A stretch of DNA of 28,466 nt from Treponema sp. (GTDB lineage Bacteria > Spirochaetota > Spirochaetia > Treponematales > Treponemataceae). Under the pieces are notes generated by a model. The model saw only the letters and a list, made by a program, of their open reading frames with translations. It made no database searches and was not told where the DNA came from. Position 1 is the stretch's first letter. Each line of letters opens with the position of its first letter. The stretch is taken from assembly GCA_004554075.1 (NCBI GenBank), contig SFOB01000025.1:1-28466 (forward strand), read 5' to 3'. The translations under genes were made by a program, and so were the position numbers. Below, piece by piece: positions 1-6,898 of the stretch.

Positions 1-51
1 GTCGTCAAAGATATAAAATTTGAAAATGGTGAGTTGAAGGAAGCTGCTTAA
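1..51 (+). CDS. 3' end of an unidentified gene (partial)
   Basis: Frame 1 is open from the window edge to a TAA at 49-51, giving 16 residues that end in GELKEAA. This is a plausible charged C-terminus, but it is too short to assign to a family. The gene would run in from the left on the plus strand. No terminator follows directly; the first good one is the hairpin at 357-384. Confidence 0.35.
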   Translation, partial: VVKDIKFENGELKEAA

Positions 52-258
52 AACTTATGCCGATTCAAACTTCAATCCACAACAATTGACAATTTCTCAC
101 AATTTTATCTAGAGACTGTAATAAGAACCTACATATATGATAATTATTCTAAAATCTCTAAGCTAAAAATGCTTAAAGAAAAAACTATTCATATTCTTAA
201 TTTTATGATAAATCAAAATTCTGTAGTAGCTTATATGCTTAGAGATAATATTTTATAG
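52..258 (+). pseudogene. Possible gene remnant without a start, in an AT-rich gap
   Basis: After the TAA at 49-51, the same frame stays open to a TAG at 256-258 and reads like protein in its second half (for example LKMLKEKTIHILNF, then VVAYMLRDNIL). There is no start codon with a ribosome binding site; the first internal ATG would leave about 30 residues. It could be the decayed C-terminus of a lost gene, or chance in AT-rich DNA. From 259 to 356 I see only an imperfect AT-rich inverted repeat (GAGT-GAAAAAAT against AATTTTTGACTC, 259-288) and no gene. Confidence 0.25.
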
Positions 259-356
259 GAGTGAAAAAATCGAAATAATTTTTGACTCACGTAGGCTCTG
301 GAAAAAGCATTGTCAATAAAAAATAGATGATTAGATTGCAAGAGAAGAAGTTATAA

Positions 357-384
357 AGCGGGGATCGGCTCCCCGCTGTTTTTT
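357..384. terminator. Rho-independent terminator, probably bidirectional
   Basis: A perfect 8-bp stem, AGCGGGGA and TCCCCGCT, with loop TCGGC is followed by six T residues on the plus strand. On the minus strand it lies directly after the malQ stop codon, but only a short T run follows it there. It therefore ends transcription coming from the left and may also end malQ. Confidence 0.8.
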
Positions 385-2449
385 ATCTTTCCGCAACCTT
401 CTTAATCTTTTCAATCAAATCAGTGTTTTTACCCAGTTCCTCAAGCGTGCATGGCAAACGGTAAGTCCAGTTGAACTCGGTTACTGTGCCCGGCACATTG
501 ATGCGCTCGTCTGCAGCTTTGTTCAGCCAGAGGGATTTGTCCATGTAGAGGAAGTCCTGGAGTGGAGGGATGAACCATTGGCTTGCAGATGTGGCAGAAG
601 CCTGGAGAAGTTTTTCGGCAACTTCTGGAGTAAATGCCTCCTTTGCAGCGGCTTCTGCTTTTTGTTCAACTTCTTCTTTTGGAGCGGTGAATAACGGGCC
701 GTCCTTTGCGCCTGTCTCAATTTCAAAGGCTTCCGGATTTGCGAGTACAAAGGCTTTTACGCTTTCTTTTTCATCTTCCCACCACTGTCGCAGTGTCGAA
801 GAATCGTGTACCGAAGTTGTAGTAACTGAAAGCGGTGTGTAGTCGGTAAAAGGAACAAAAGGCTGGCCGGCCTTGCTCCATTCGCGGCACCAGCGTACAA
901 CACGGAGGCCGAGAATCTTGTGGGCGTCCATTGTCTTCGGAACACAGTCAATTCCAACTCCAAGGTCTTCACCACAAGGAATCATCTTTACGGCCTTTGT
1001 GATGGCTTCAAAAATCTCGTCGGCCTGCTTTTTCCAGAGCTTTTCGTTTTTCTTGTTGAGGTCGTCGAAGCACTCTGTCAGGGCTTCCTTTTCTTTTTCG
1101 TTCAGGCTGCCCCATGATGTAGACTGGCCGTATGTCCAGAGCGGTACATATTTGTTTTTCGCAATTTCAATAAGAGTGCGGTTGCTCCAGTAATCTTCCA
1201 GAACCTTCTTGATTTTCGGGAGAGCCTCCGGTGCACACAACTCTGCTAAATCAGCCTCTTCAATCATCTTAGATCCACTTACAGCCGGCGCAAATCTCCA
1301 CAGTTCCTCACCATCAATCTTGTCGCAGAAAATCGCAAGAATCTGGTGAGCCTTGTCGTGGTTCCAGGTAATGTCTTCAATGGCACTTGTCGGAATGTGA
1401 GGCTGTGAAAGCCATCTGATTCTGTCATCATCAAAACCAAGCTCGTAAAGCTCAGTTTTTTTAATAGAAGCATAAGGCTCGGTGTGACCATTAAGCGCAT
1501 TCAAATCAGCTTCTGGAATAGCCCAGATTCGGAAGAAGCCCAGAATATGGTCCAGGCGGTATGCGTCGTAATATTTTGAAGCATTCTTAAGGCGGTCCTT
1601 CCACCAGCCGTAATCATTCTCTTTAAGATTTTTCCAGTTGTAAGTAGGGAAGCCCCAGTTCTGGCCGGTCGGGTTGTCTCCATCAGCTGGAGCGCCGGCT
1701 CTCAAATCCTGATTGAAAACCTCAGGGTAAGCCCAGGCGTCGGCAGAGTCCTCGTTCATCAAAATAGGCATGTCGCCCTTGAGCAGGAGACCGGCCTCGT
1801 GAACATAGGCAACAGCATCCTTAAACTGAGCATCCGCAATCATCTGGCACCAGGCATAAAAAAGATGTTCCTTTTTGAAAGCCTTTTTGTTCCAGAGAGC
1901 AGTAATTTCTTCCTTAGATTTGTGTTTGTCAGTATCAAGCCAGCTCTTCCAGCTAGCCTGCATGTAATTCCATTTGAGGTTTTTGTAAACAGCGTAATCC
2001 TTTACCCAGGAATTAGACTTAATCCACTTAGAAAGTTCAGGACTGGTTTCGCCGGTTTTTCCCTCATCAGTAGAATCATAAATCATCTTGAGCAGGGCAT
2101 TCTTTCCGTTCAAAATAGCGTCGTAGTTATAGCGCAGAGCATACTTTTGGCCCTTGATAAAATCATCATAAGCCTTTTTGAACTTAGCATCGGCTTTGTA
2201 GAGAGCCTCAAATCCCGGCACTTCATTGATGCGGATATAAATAGGATGCAGAGCAAAAGCCGAAAGGCCGCTGTAAGGAGAGCTCTGAGTTCCAGTATCG
2301 TTTACCGGCAGCAGCTGAATAATAGAAATCCCGGCCTCCTTGCAGAAATCTGCAAAGGTCTTAAGATCGCCAAACTCACCAATCACCGAATTATCTTTAG
2401 TATAAAGGGCACCAAGCGGAACCGCCACGCCCGTTAATTTCTTCTTCAT
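383..2449 (-). CDS. malQ: 4-alpha-glucanotransferase (amylomaltase), GH77
   Basis: This cytoplasmic enzyme transfers alpha-1,4-glucan segments between maltooligosaccharides and releases glucose during maltodextrin or glycogen use. The 688-residue product matches the usual bacterial MalQ length and has no N-terminal starch-binding domains. The N-terminus has the family pattern of ordered loops (VPLGALYT, LPVNDTG, SPYSGLSAFALHP). GH77 catalytic motifs are visible: RLDH with the probable nucleophile D300, the acid/base E494 in PCGEDLG, and the HD pair H548-D549 in SVHDSSTLRQWW. It is transcribed alone, with no glycogen or maltose genes alongside. The start is preceded by no Shine-Dalgarno sequence, but a TATAAT ends 9 nt upstream, so the mRNA may be leaderless. 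Confidence 0.95.
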   Translation of the reverse strand: MKKKLTGVAVPLGALYTKDNSVIGEFGDLKTFADFCKEAGISIIQLLPVNDTGTQSSPYSGLSAFALHPIYIRINEVPGFEALYKADAKFKKAYDDFIKGQKYALRYNYDAILNGKNALLKMIYDSTDEGKTGETSPELSKWIKSNSWVKDYAVYKNLKWNYMQASWKSWLDTDKHKSKEEITALWNKKAFKKEHLFYAWCQMIADAQFKDAVAYVHEAGLLLKGDMPILMNEDSADAWAYPEVFNQDLRAGAPADGDNPTGQNWGFPTYNWKNLKENDYGWWKDRLKNASKYYDAYRLDHILGFFRIWAIPEADLNALNGHTEPYASIKKTELYELGFDDDRIRWLSQPHIPTSAIEDITWNHDKAHQILAIFCDKIDGEELWRFAPAVSGSKMIEEADLAELCAPEALPKIKKVLEDYWSNRTLIEIAKNKYVPLWTYGQSTSWGSLNEKEKEALTECFDDLNKKNEKLWKKQADEIFEAITKAVKMIPCGEDLGVGIDCVPKTMDAHKILGLRVVRWCREWSKAGQPFVPFTDYTPLSVTTTSVHDSSTLRQWWEDEKESVKAFVLANPEAFEIETGAKDGPLFTAPKEEVEQKAEAAAKEAFTPEVAEKLLQASATSASQWFIPPLQDFLYMDKSLWLNKAADERINVPGTVTEFNWTYRLPCTLEELGKNTDLIEKIKKVAER

Positions 2450-2458
2450 AGTCCGTAT

Positions 2459-2464
2459 ATTATA
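2459..2464 (-). promoter_or_regulatory. -10 box of malQ promoter
   Basis: A perfect TATAAT on the minus strand with 9 nt between it and the malQ ATG. Transcription would start 0-3 nt before the ATG. I see no convincing -35 box at the normal distance. Confidence 0.6.
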
Positions 2465-2529
2465 ACACGGAATTCAGAAAATTGATTAGAAATTTACCGA
2501 AAATTCGAAGCTATATTTTTCCTTTTTTA

Positions 2530-2558
2530 CCACTTATCACAAGAAATTGCCACTTATC
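2530..2558 (+). promoter_or_regulatory. Paired direct repeats, candidate LytTR operator
   Basis: The 9-mer CCACTTATC occurs at 2530-2538 and again at 2550-2558, a 20-bp period that puts both copies on roughly the same face of the helix. They lie just upstream of a candidate -35 box. LytTR regulators are known to bind pairs of ~9-bp direct repeats about two helical turns apart, and LytTR-membrane protein pairs often autoregulate, so this is a reasonable operator for the next gene. Binding is inferred. Confidence 0.45.
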
Positions 2559-2567
2559 GTTAAAAAT

Positions 2568-2596
2568 GTCACAAGCCAATCAGCTCGTAATATACT
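2568..2596 (+). promoter_or_regulatory. Candidate promoter of the LytTR-DUF3021 operon
   Basis: GTCACA (4 of 6 to TTGACA), a 17-bp spacer and TATACT (5 of 6 to TATAAT). The weak -35 box fits a promoter that needs an activator at the repeats upstream. Transcription would start near 2603, leaving a leader of about 105 nt. Confidence 0.5.
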
Positions 2597-2604
2597 GCGT
2601 GCAT

Positions 2605-2702
2605 AAGGAGGTGAAAAGAGATATAGATGACTATTCAAAAACTACGTCAGTTTTTACAATAGAAACTGATTGTTCAGTTAATTCAAAAACTATTATCAGG
2701 AG
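2605..2702 (+). promoter_or_regulatory. Structured leader with short ORF and two hairpins
   Basis: A strong AAGGAGGTGA begins the leader. It is followed after 12 nt by an ATG (2627) opening an 11-codon ORF, MTIQKLRQFLQ, that stops at a TAG (2660-2662). Past that stop the same frame continues protein-like to 2731. Two perfect short inverted repeats follow one another: AAAAACT/AGTTTTT (2637-2655, loop ACGTC) and AACTGA/TCAGTT (2664-2679, loop TTGT). The 12-mer ATTCAAAAACTA occurs twice (2633, 2681). The AGGAG at 2698-2702 serves the TTG start of the regulator. This could be a leader peptide with attenuation, or a broken small gene. Confidence 0.35.
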
Positions 2703-2708
2703 AAAATT

Positions 2709-3179
2709 TTGGTAACACAAATCAAAATTGAAAAATGCGATAAACCTTACTGTGTAATTCATACAGAAGTAGAAACTGATGGTATAAAAGCCATCGCAGA
2801 AAAAATCAGTCGTATGGATGAAACAGGTCATTCTACAATGCTTACAGGATGGGATGGGGATTATTGCATCCAGGTGAAGCAGAGTGAGATTTTCAGAATT
2901 TACAGTATGGATAAAAAAGTCTATCTGGAAACTGAAAAAGAAACTTTGCTTTTGAAATTGCGGCTTTATGAGTTTGAAGAGCTTGCGCAGAATTGCGGCT
3001 GGACAGATTTCATAAGGATTTCGAATACGGATATTGTAAACTTTTCAAAGGTAACAAAACTTGATATGTCCTTGACAGGAATTGTACGTGTTAATTTTAC
3101 TAACGGAAAAGATGCAATAGTTTCAAGAAGATATATGAGCAAAATCAAAAACGAGCTGCTTAATCTTAAGCGCCGTTAA
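2709..3179 (+). CDS. LytTR-family DNA-binding transcriptional regulator
   Basis: A 156-residue protein whose last ~100 residues match the LytTR DNA-binding domain: a basic, beta-rich module with the typical DFIRISNTDIVNFSKV run (about residues 100-115), then the IVRVNFTNGK strand and VSRRYMSKIKN at the C-terminus. There is no response-receiver domain, so it is the stand-alone type. The start is TTG, chosen because AGGAG lies 6 nt upstream; no ATG fits. It is followed 15 nt later by a DUF3021 membrane protein, a pairing known from Firmicutes as a LytTR regulatory system in which the membrane partner restrains the regulator. Upstream direct repeats suggest autoregulation. Target genes are unknown. 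Confidence 0.85.
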   Translation: MVTQIKIEKCDKPYCVIHTEVETDGIKAIAEKISRMDETGHSTMLTGWDGDYCIQVKQSEIFRIYSMDKKVYLETEKETLLLKLRLYEFEELAQNCGWTDFIRISNTDIVNFSKVTKLDMSLTGIVRVNFTNGKDAIVSRRYMSKIKNELLNLKRR

Positions 3180-3194
3180 TGAAGGAGAAATACT

Positions 3195-3635
3195 ATGAAA
3201 GAATTTATCAAAAGAGCAATAATGGGATTTGTATATGGAGTTTTTATTGGTCAGACAATTGTGATTCTGGAATCACTAGCTGGTGGAAATGGAAACTTTT
3301 ATCCAGTTTCAGCTTATCTTGTGCAGCATTCAAGCTCACAGATGGCGGCTGTAATCATTCAGTATTTTCTTACTGGAATAATTGGAATTAGTTTTGCTAC
3401 AACAACACTGATTTTCGAAATTGACAGCTGGAGCATAACTTCGCAGACTGTTCTTCATTTTGTAATTACTTCTGTGGTTATGTTTATTGCTGGTTTTGTT
3501 TGCGGATGGTTCCCTCACACGGCAAAAAGTATAGTAATCTGGTTTGTAATCTTTATTGTGATTTATGTGATTATGTGGGTAGGCTTTATGCTCTACTTCA
3601 AAAAGCAGACAAAAAAGATTAACGAAGCTCTGTAA
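3195..3635 (+). CDS. DUF3021 family four-helix membrane protein
   Basis: A 146-residue protein with four hydrophobic segments (about residues 8-28, 50-72, 86-106 and 112-133) and a short Lys-rich cytoplasmic tail, matching the DUF3021 family in size and layout. A GGAG lies 8 nt before the ATG. It is in the same operon as the LytTR regulator. By analogy with HdrM/BrsM-type partners it probably controls the regulator's activity from the membrane; what it senses cannot be read from the sequence. It ends just before a hairpin terminator. Confidence 0.82.
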   Translation: MKEFIKRAIMGFVYGVFIGQTIVILESLAGGNGNFYPVSAYLVQHSSSQMAAVIIQYFLTGIIGISFATTTLIFEIDSWSITSQTVLHFVITSVVMFIAGFVCGWFPHTAKSIVIWFVIFIVIYVIMWVGFMLYFKKQTKKINEAL

Positions 3636-3642
3636 AAAAATG

Positions 3643-3667
3643 GATGCTCGGGCTTGACCCGGGCATC
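3643..3667. terminator. Bidirectional hairpin terminator
   Basis: A 10-bp stem, GATGCTCGGG and CCCGGGCATC with one G-T pair and loop CTTGA. On the minus strand seven T residues follow the stem, making a strong terminator for the Nudix-HD gene, whose TAG overlaps the stem. On the plus strand it follows the DUF3021 stop by 7 nt, with a weaker T-rich tail. Confidence 0.8.
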
Positions 3668-4869
3668 TATTTTATAACCTCATACAAATCCCGCCCCATC
3701 AGTTTTTCAAAATAATCCTTGAGTTCAAAGTTCTTATTCCATTTGCCTTCAGGGTAGTAGCCATAACGTTGCTTTACGTCGTTCATACGTGTTTCCATGT
3801 TCTTTGTGCCGTCGGCGCCGCAGGTGGAATCCAGCAACTGAATCAGGCAATCGTAATCGTCGTATTGTGTGGCGGCGAGGAGGACTTTTATTTCTTCGTA
3901 CTGTGCTGCGGAGATGTCAATTTTACCAATGTAGTCTTCTATTGTTTTCAGATTAAAAGAGTGGGTGAGGCAGATTTTTGCAAGCTGGTCATAGCCAAGG
4001 TTTTTCAAAAAGTGATAGCCGTCGTAAACGTGGGCCATGTAGGTGTAGCCCATCTGGCGGCCGATGTCGTGGAGAAGGCCACAGGTGTAGGCAAAGTCGG
4101 GGTTGAGGAGGGAAGTTGTGCTGCCGTGAGATGCGGCATTTTCATTTACCGCCCGCGCAATTTTCTCCGCCGCCTGGGCGACAGCATAAGAGTGTTCGCG
4201 CCAGGGCCCTGGATTTTTCGCGACACAATTTTCCAGCAGGGCTTCAGCAAAAGCGCGCGGAAGATTTTCCTCCAAACCGCAGAGCTTTTCCATAACAAGA
4301 GTTTCCCTCGCAATCATATCAAGCTTTGCTGCATTGTCAGACTTAAATCTCAGATTAGTCTGGATTGCTTCGTCTACAGTTACAAGTCTGAGTTCAAAGC
4401 CATCGTCTTTTTCATAATCATCAAGGTTCTGGCTTTTGATAAGAGGCTTTCCATCCGCACCTGTTTTCACCCTGCAAAAATAATGAAATGAATCCTGAAT
4501 AAAAATTGTCTTAGGAAACATTTCCGACTGCATAACGCGGTGAACAAGTCCTGCTTCTTCTATGCTTTCAGGAATTACCTGGAGACCTGTTTCTTCTTCA
4601 ACCTCGCGGATCAGGGCGGCTGTATTTTCTTCTGCTTCGCCAATGCCTCCACCCGGGAATTTGTAGTAGTTGAGATTTTTTGCGTAGGCAAGGGCGATTT
4701 TATCATTTGGAGAAAGTGACGGAAGACCGGAGGAATTTGAAGTTTCGGCAGGGCTTTGAGCCTTCTGTATTTCAGACTCTATAATAATAACGGCCCTTGC
4801 CGAAGGTCTGGAAGAGCTTGGCCAGTCCGGTTCATAATTTTTATAATCAGTTGTAAACAGCGTTTTCAT
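3667..4869 (-). CDS. Nudix hydrolase - HD domain fusion protein
   Basis: A 400-residue two-domain protein. Residues ~25-170 form a Nudix domain with a complete Nudix box at 74-96 (G-x5-E-x7-REVEEETGL), which binds metal and cleaves nucleoside diphosphate-X bonds. Residues ~215-345 form an HD phosphohydrolase domain: H226, H267-D268 in CGLLHDIGR, H280 and H303 are the expected metal ligands. A Ser/Pro-rich insert (about 35-55) interrupts the start of the Nudix fold. The substrate of neither domain can be told from sequence; a two-step nucleotide clean-up enzyme is possible. It is last in a minus-strand run, 11 nt after the esterase gene, with no clear ribosome binding site. Confidence 0.85.
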   Translation of the reverse strand: MKTLFTTDYKNYEPDWPSSSRPSARAVIIIESEIQKAQSPAETSNSSGLPSLSPNDKIALAYAKNLNYYKFPGGGIGEAEENTAALIREVEEETGLQVIPESIEEAGLVHRVMQSEMFPKTIFIQDSFHYFCRVKTGADGKPLIKSQNLDDYEKDDGFELRLVTVDEAIQTNLRFKSDNAAKLDMIARETLVMEKLCGLEENLPRAFAEALLENCVAKNPGPWREHSYAVAQAAEKIARAVNENAASHGSTTSLLNPDFAYTCGLLHDIGRQMGYTYMAHVYDGYHFLKNLGYDQLAKICLTHSFNLKTIEDYIGKIDISAAQYEEIKVLLAATQYDDYDCLIQLLDSTCGADGTKNMETRMNDVKQRYGYYPEGKWNKNFELKDYFEKLMGRDLYEVIK

Positions 4870-4880
4870 AAAATCTCAAC

Positions 4881-5759
4881 TTAGTTTTTAAGTGCTTCCG
4901 CCAGCCAGCCGGTTATGCCATTTGGAAGGTGTGGTTCCATAGGAGTTCCATCATCAAACATTAGATTACAGTGCATTGCGTTCGTGATGCAGTGCTGGCC
5001 CATTTCAAAACCAAAATTGATTGAAGCAATTCCGTGGTCTCCGTTGTATACCCAGTCTGGAGTGAAAATAAAAGAGTTCTTCAATTTTTCAAGACGAGGC
5101 AGAACAGGTTTAATTCTTTCTTCGTAACTGTTAATTTCATCACGTTTTCCTAGCGCAAGAAAAAGTCCGATATTGTTTTTTTCAAAAACTTCAAGATTAT
5201 TGTCGTCTACAATTGCATCTGCGCCAACAGGAATTGCGATGTCAAAAAAGTCAGGATAACGAACCGGCATTTTTATGCTCATAGTTCCGCCGCGTGAATT
5301 TCCAAAAATCACTTTTTTACTGATTCCGCCATTCGGTTCAGCCTGATTTTTTATGAAGTTACAGATTAAATCATGAACCTGAACAATATGAGAATCATTC
5401 CAGCTGCCGTGAACTTTGCCGTCGTCTCCGCGATATTCATTTGCGAGAGGAACCAGAAGATAAGCTCCGCCCAGAGTTTTCTGATAATCATCCTTTGAAT
5501 AAAATTCAGCACCTGTATAATTTATGCAGACATCTCCTTCCATAGCATTTGTATAGCCATGCATAAAAACAAGGAGAGGATATTTTTTTCCTTTCTCGTA
5601 ACCATGCTCTGTAGGATCAAAAAAATAATAAGTCAGTCCATCATAAGAAGTCTTATGAAAGCGATCAAAGTATTCGCCGACTTTGTAGGTTGGTGCGTAA
5701 GAAATAAAACTGCCTGCAGGAATATCCTTTGCCCATGGCGGTGTTGGTTTGTCGGTCAT
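4881..5759 (-). CDS. Alpha/beta-hydrolase esterase or peptidase-like protein
   Basis: A 292-residue serine hydrolase. It has the oxyanion-hole segment FMHGYTN, the nucleophile elbow GNSRGG with S155, a likely acid D207 in GKRDE, and a likely H242 in NGDHG. The fold resembles the PHB-depolymerase/predicted-peptidase group, whose members include carbohydrate esterases; the substrate is not known. No convincing signal peptide is seen. A longer reading from 5798 exists, but AAGGAGG lies inside it, 11 nt before the ATG at 5759, so the shorter start is preferred. The leader between the radical SAM gene and this start holds competing hairpins. Confidence 0.78.
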   Translation of the reverse strand: MTDKPTPPWAKDIPAGSFISYAPTYKVGEYFDRFHKTSYDGLTYYFFDPTEHGYEKGKKYPLLVFMHGYTNAMEGDVCINYTGAEFYSKDDYQKTLGGAYLLVPLANEYRGDDGKVHGSWNDSHIVQVHDLICNFIKNQAEPNGGISKKVIFGNSRGGTMSIKMPVRYPDFFDIAIPVGADAIVDDNNLEVFEKNNIGLFLALGKRDEINSYEERIKPVLPRLEKLKNSFIFTPDWVYNGDHGIASINFGFEMGQHCITNAMHCNLMFDDGTPMEPHLPNGITGWLAEALKN

Positions 5760-5761
5760 AG

Positions 5762-5831
5762 CGGGTTTATCCTCCTTAAAAACCCGATAAACGGGCATGT
5801 CAAGGCTTTAAGCGTAGCGTGCCTTGACGTG
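5762..5831 (-). promoter_or_regulatory. Leader hairpins around the esterase ribosome binding site
   Basis: Read on the minus strand: an 11-bp hairpin CACGTCAAGGC/GCCTTGACATG (5796-5831, one G-T pair), then CCCG-TTTAT-CGGG followed by TTTTT, then AAGGAGG. The second stem's sequence can instead pair further on, as CGGGTTT with AAACCCG (5762-5786, Shine-Dalgarno in the loop) or GTTTATC with GATAAAC (5765-5792, Shine-Dalgarno enclosed). These pairings exclude each other, as in an attenuator or translational switch. Function is inferred; the first hairpin may simply end or protect the upstream message. Confidence 0.4.
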
Positions 5832-5854
5832 TCCGTATATCACGGCGATTTACA

Positions 5855-6898
5855 TTAGCAGTGCCAGATTGGCGTTGCCAGTTTGTTGCTGAATGGCTGG
5901 GGGCGGCGGAAATCCGGCAGCCAGCTGGTGTCGTCTGTAAGTTCCTGGTAGAAAAGATATTCAAAATCGTAGGCTTCTATAAGGTCCCGGATGTCGTTGT
6001 CTTCTTCTTCGGTGACAAGGCGGTTTTCTATGGAAGAAAGGGCTGCGGTGCGGGCAGAGAGTTTCTGGACATCTTCTTCAAATGGCACCGGAGTATACTG
6101 ATTCATCAGAGAGATGATTGCGCGGCCGTCTGCGTTTTCCTTAAGCCAGGCTAAAACGTCTGCAGTTTCTGCAAAGTGTCCCGGCATAAAGAGGTGGCGG
6201 ATAATTACACCCGACATCATTTTGTCGCGGGGCTGACCAGGCTCTGCCCATTCTGCAGGCTTTGCATTTGGCGGCTCCGGAATTGACTGAATATCCAGAG
6301 GGTTATTGTCTATCATCCATTGTATGGCGCGGGTAGCGGCCTCGGGGTAGTCTGGCGCAGCAAAGAGCTTCTTTGCAAAAGAGGAATCCAGAGTCTTGAG
6401 GTCTGGCAGCCAGATTGTAACAAGTCCTTTAAGAAGCTCCAACATTTCTACAGTTTCGTAAGCTGATGAGTTCCAGCAGAAAGGAATGGTGACGCCGGCA
6501 TCGCGGGCAGCGCGAAGATATTCTGCAATTCGCGGAATGTGATGGCTTCCTGTAACGAGGTTTATATTTTCAGCGCCGGCAGACTGGAGTTTCAGACAGA
6601 TGTCAACGAACTCTGTCTTATCAACAACCCGGCCAAATCCATCCTGACTGATCTGATAGTTCTGACAAAAGGCGCAGCGAAGTGTGCATCCTGTAAAAAA
6701 GATTGTGCCGCTTCCACCGAAAACTGTTACCAGAGGTTCTTCTCCAAAATGAAGTCCTGCAAAAGCAATGCGGAGGTCGACGGGTTCGCGGCAAAAGCCG
6801 AGGGGGGAGGTCCCTTCGACTCCTCTCAGGGACCGGTCAATTCCGCATTTTCTCGGGCACTGGCTGCACTGCTTATAGAAAGCATCAAAATCAGCCAT
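5855..6898 (-). CDS. PflA-like radical SAM protein
   Basis: A 347-residue protein of the group once called PflX or putative pyruvate formate-lyase activating enzyme. The radical SAM cluster motif is C71-x3-C75-x2-C78 in GCTLRCAFCQNYQIS. An N-terminal set of cysteines (C11, C14, C18, C36) could hold a further metal centre. Other conserved family runs are NLVTGSHHIPRI, FCWNSSAYE, WLPDLKT and the MNQYTPV segment. Reaction and partner are unproven. Its ATG overlaps the TAA of the upstream gene by one base (TAATG), so the two are probably translationally coupled. Confidence 0.87.
   Translation of the reverse strand: MADFDAFYKQCSQCPRKCGIDRSLRGVEGTSPLGFCREPVDLRIAFAGLHFGEEPLVTVFGGSGTIFFTGCTLRCAFCQNYQISQDGFGRVVDKTEFVDICLKLQSAGAENINLVTGSHHIPRIAEYLRAARDAGVTIPFCWNSSAYETVEMLELLKGLVTIWLPDLKTLDSSFAKKLFAAPDYPEAATRAIQWMIDNNPLDIQSIPEPPNAKPAEWAEPGQPRDKMMSGVIIRHLFMPGHFAETADVLAWLKENADGRAIISLMNQYTPVPFEEDVQKLSARTAALSSIENRLVTEEEDNDIRDLIEAYDFEYLFYQELTDDTSWLPDFRRPQPFSNKLATPIWHC

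Noticed and set aside
1799..2437. Plus-strand open frame of 212 codons inside malQ
   Set aside because: Antisense shadow of a well-supported GH77 gene; no ribosome binding site and no recognisable motifs.
2660..2662. TAG as a recoded (pyrrolysine-type) codon
   Set aside because: The window encodes a normal RF1 that reads UAG, and TAG is used as an ordinary stop elsewhere here (tatD, lipoprotein gene); a plain stop is the simpler reading.
2482..2715. 77-codon plus-strand frame before the LytTR gene
   Set aside because: It spans the promoter and operator repeats, its start has no ribosome binding site, and the strong Shine-Dalgarno sequence at 2605 lies inside it.
3769..4491. Plus-strand open frame of 240 codons inside the Nudix-HD gene
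   Set aside because: Antisense to two intact enzymatic domains; its Cys/Val/Phe-rich composition is that of a complement frame.
5760..5798. Upstream start for the esterase gene
   Set aside because: The 13 extra residues span the AAGGAGG and hairpins of the leader, and there is no ribosome binding site before the ATG at 5798.
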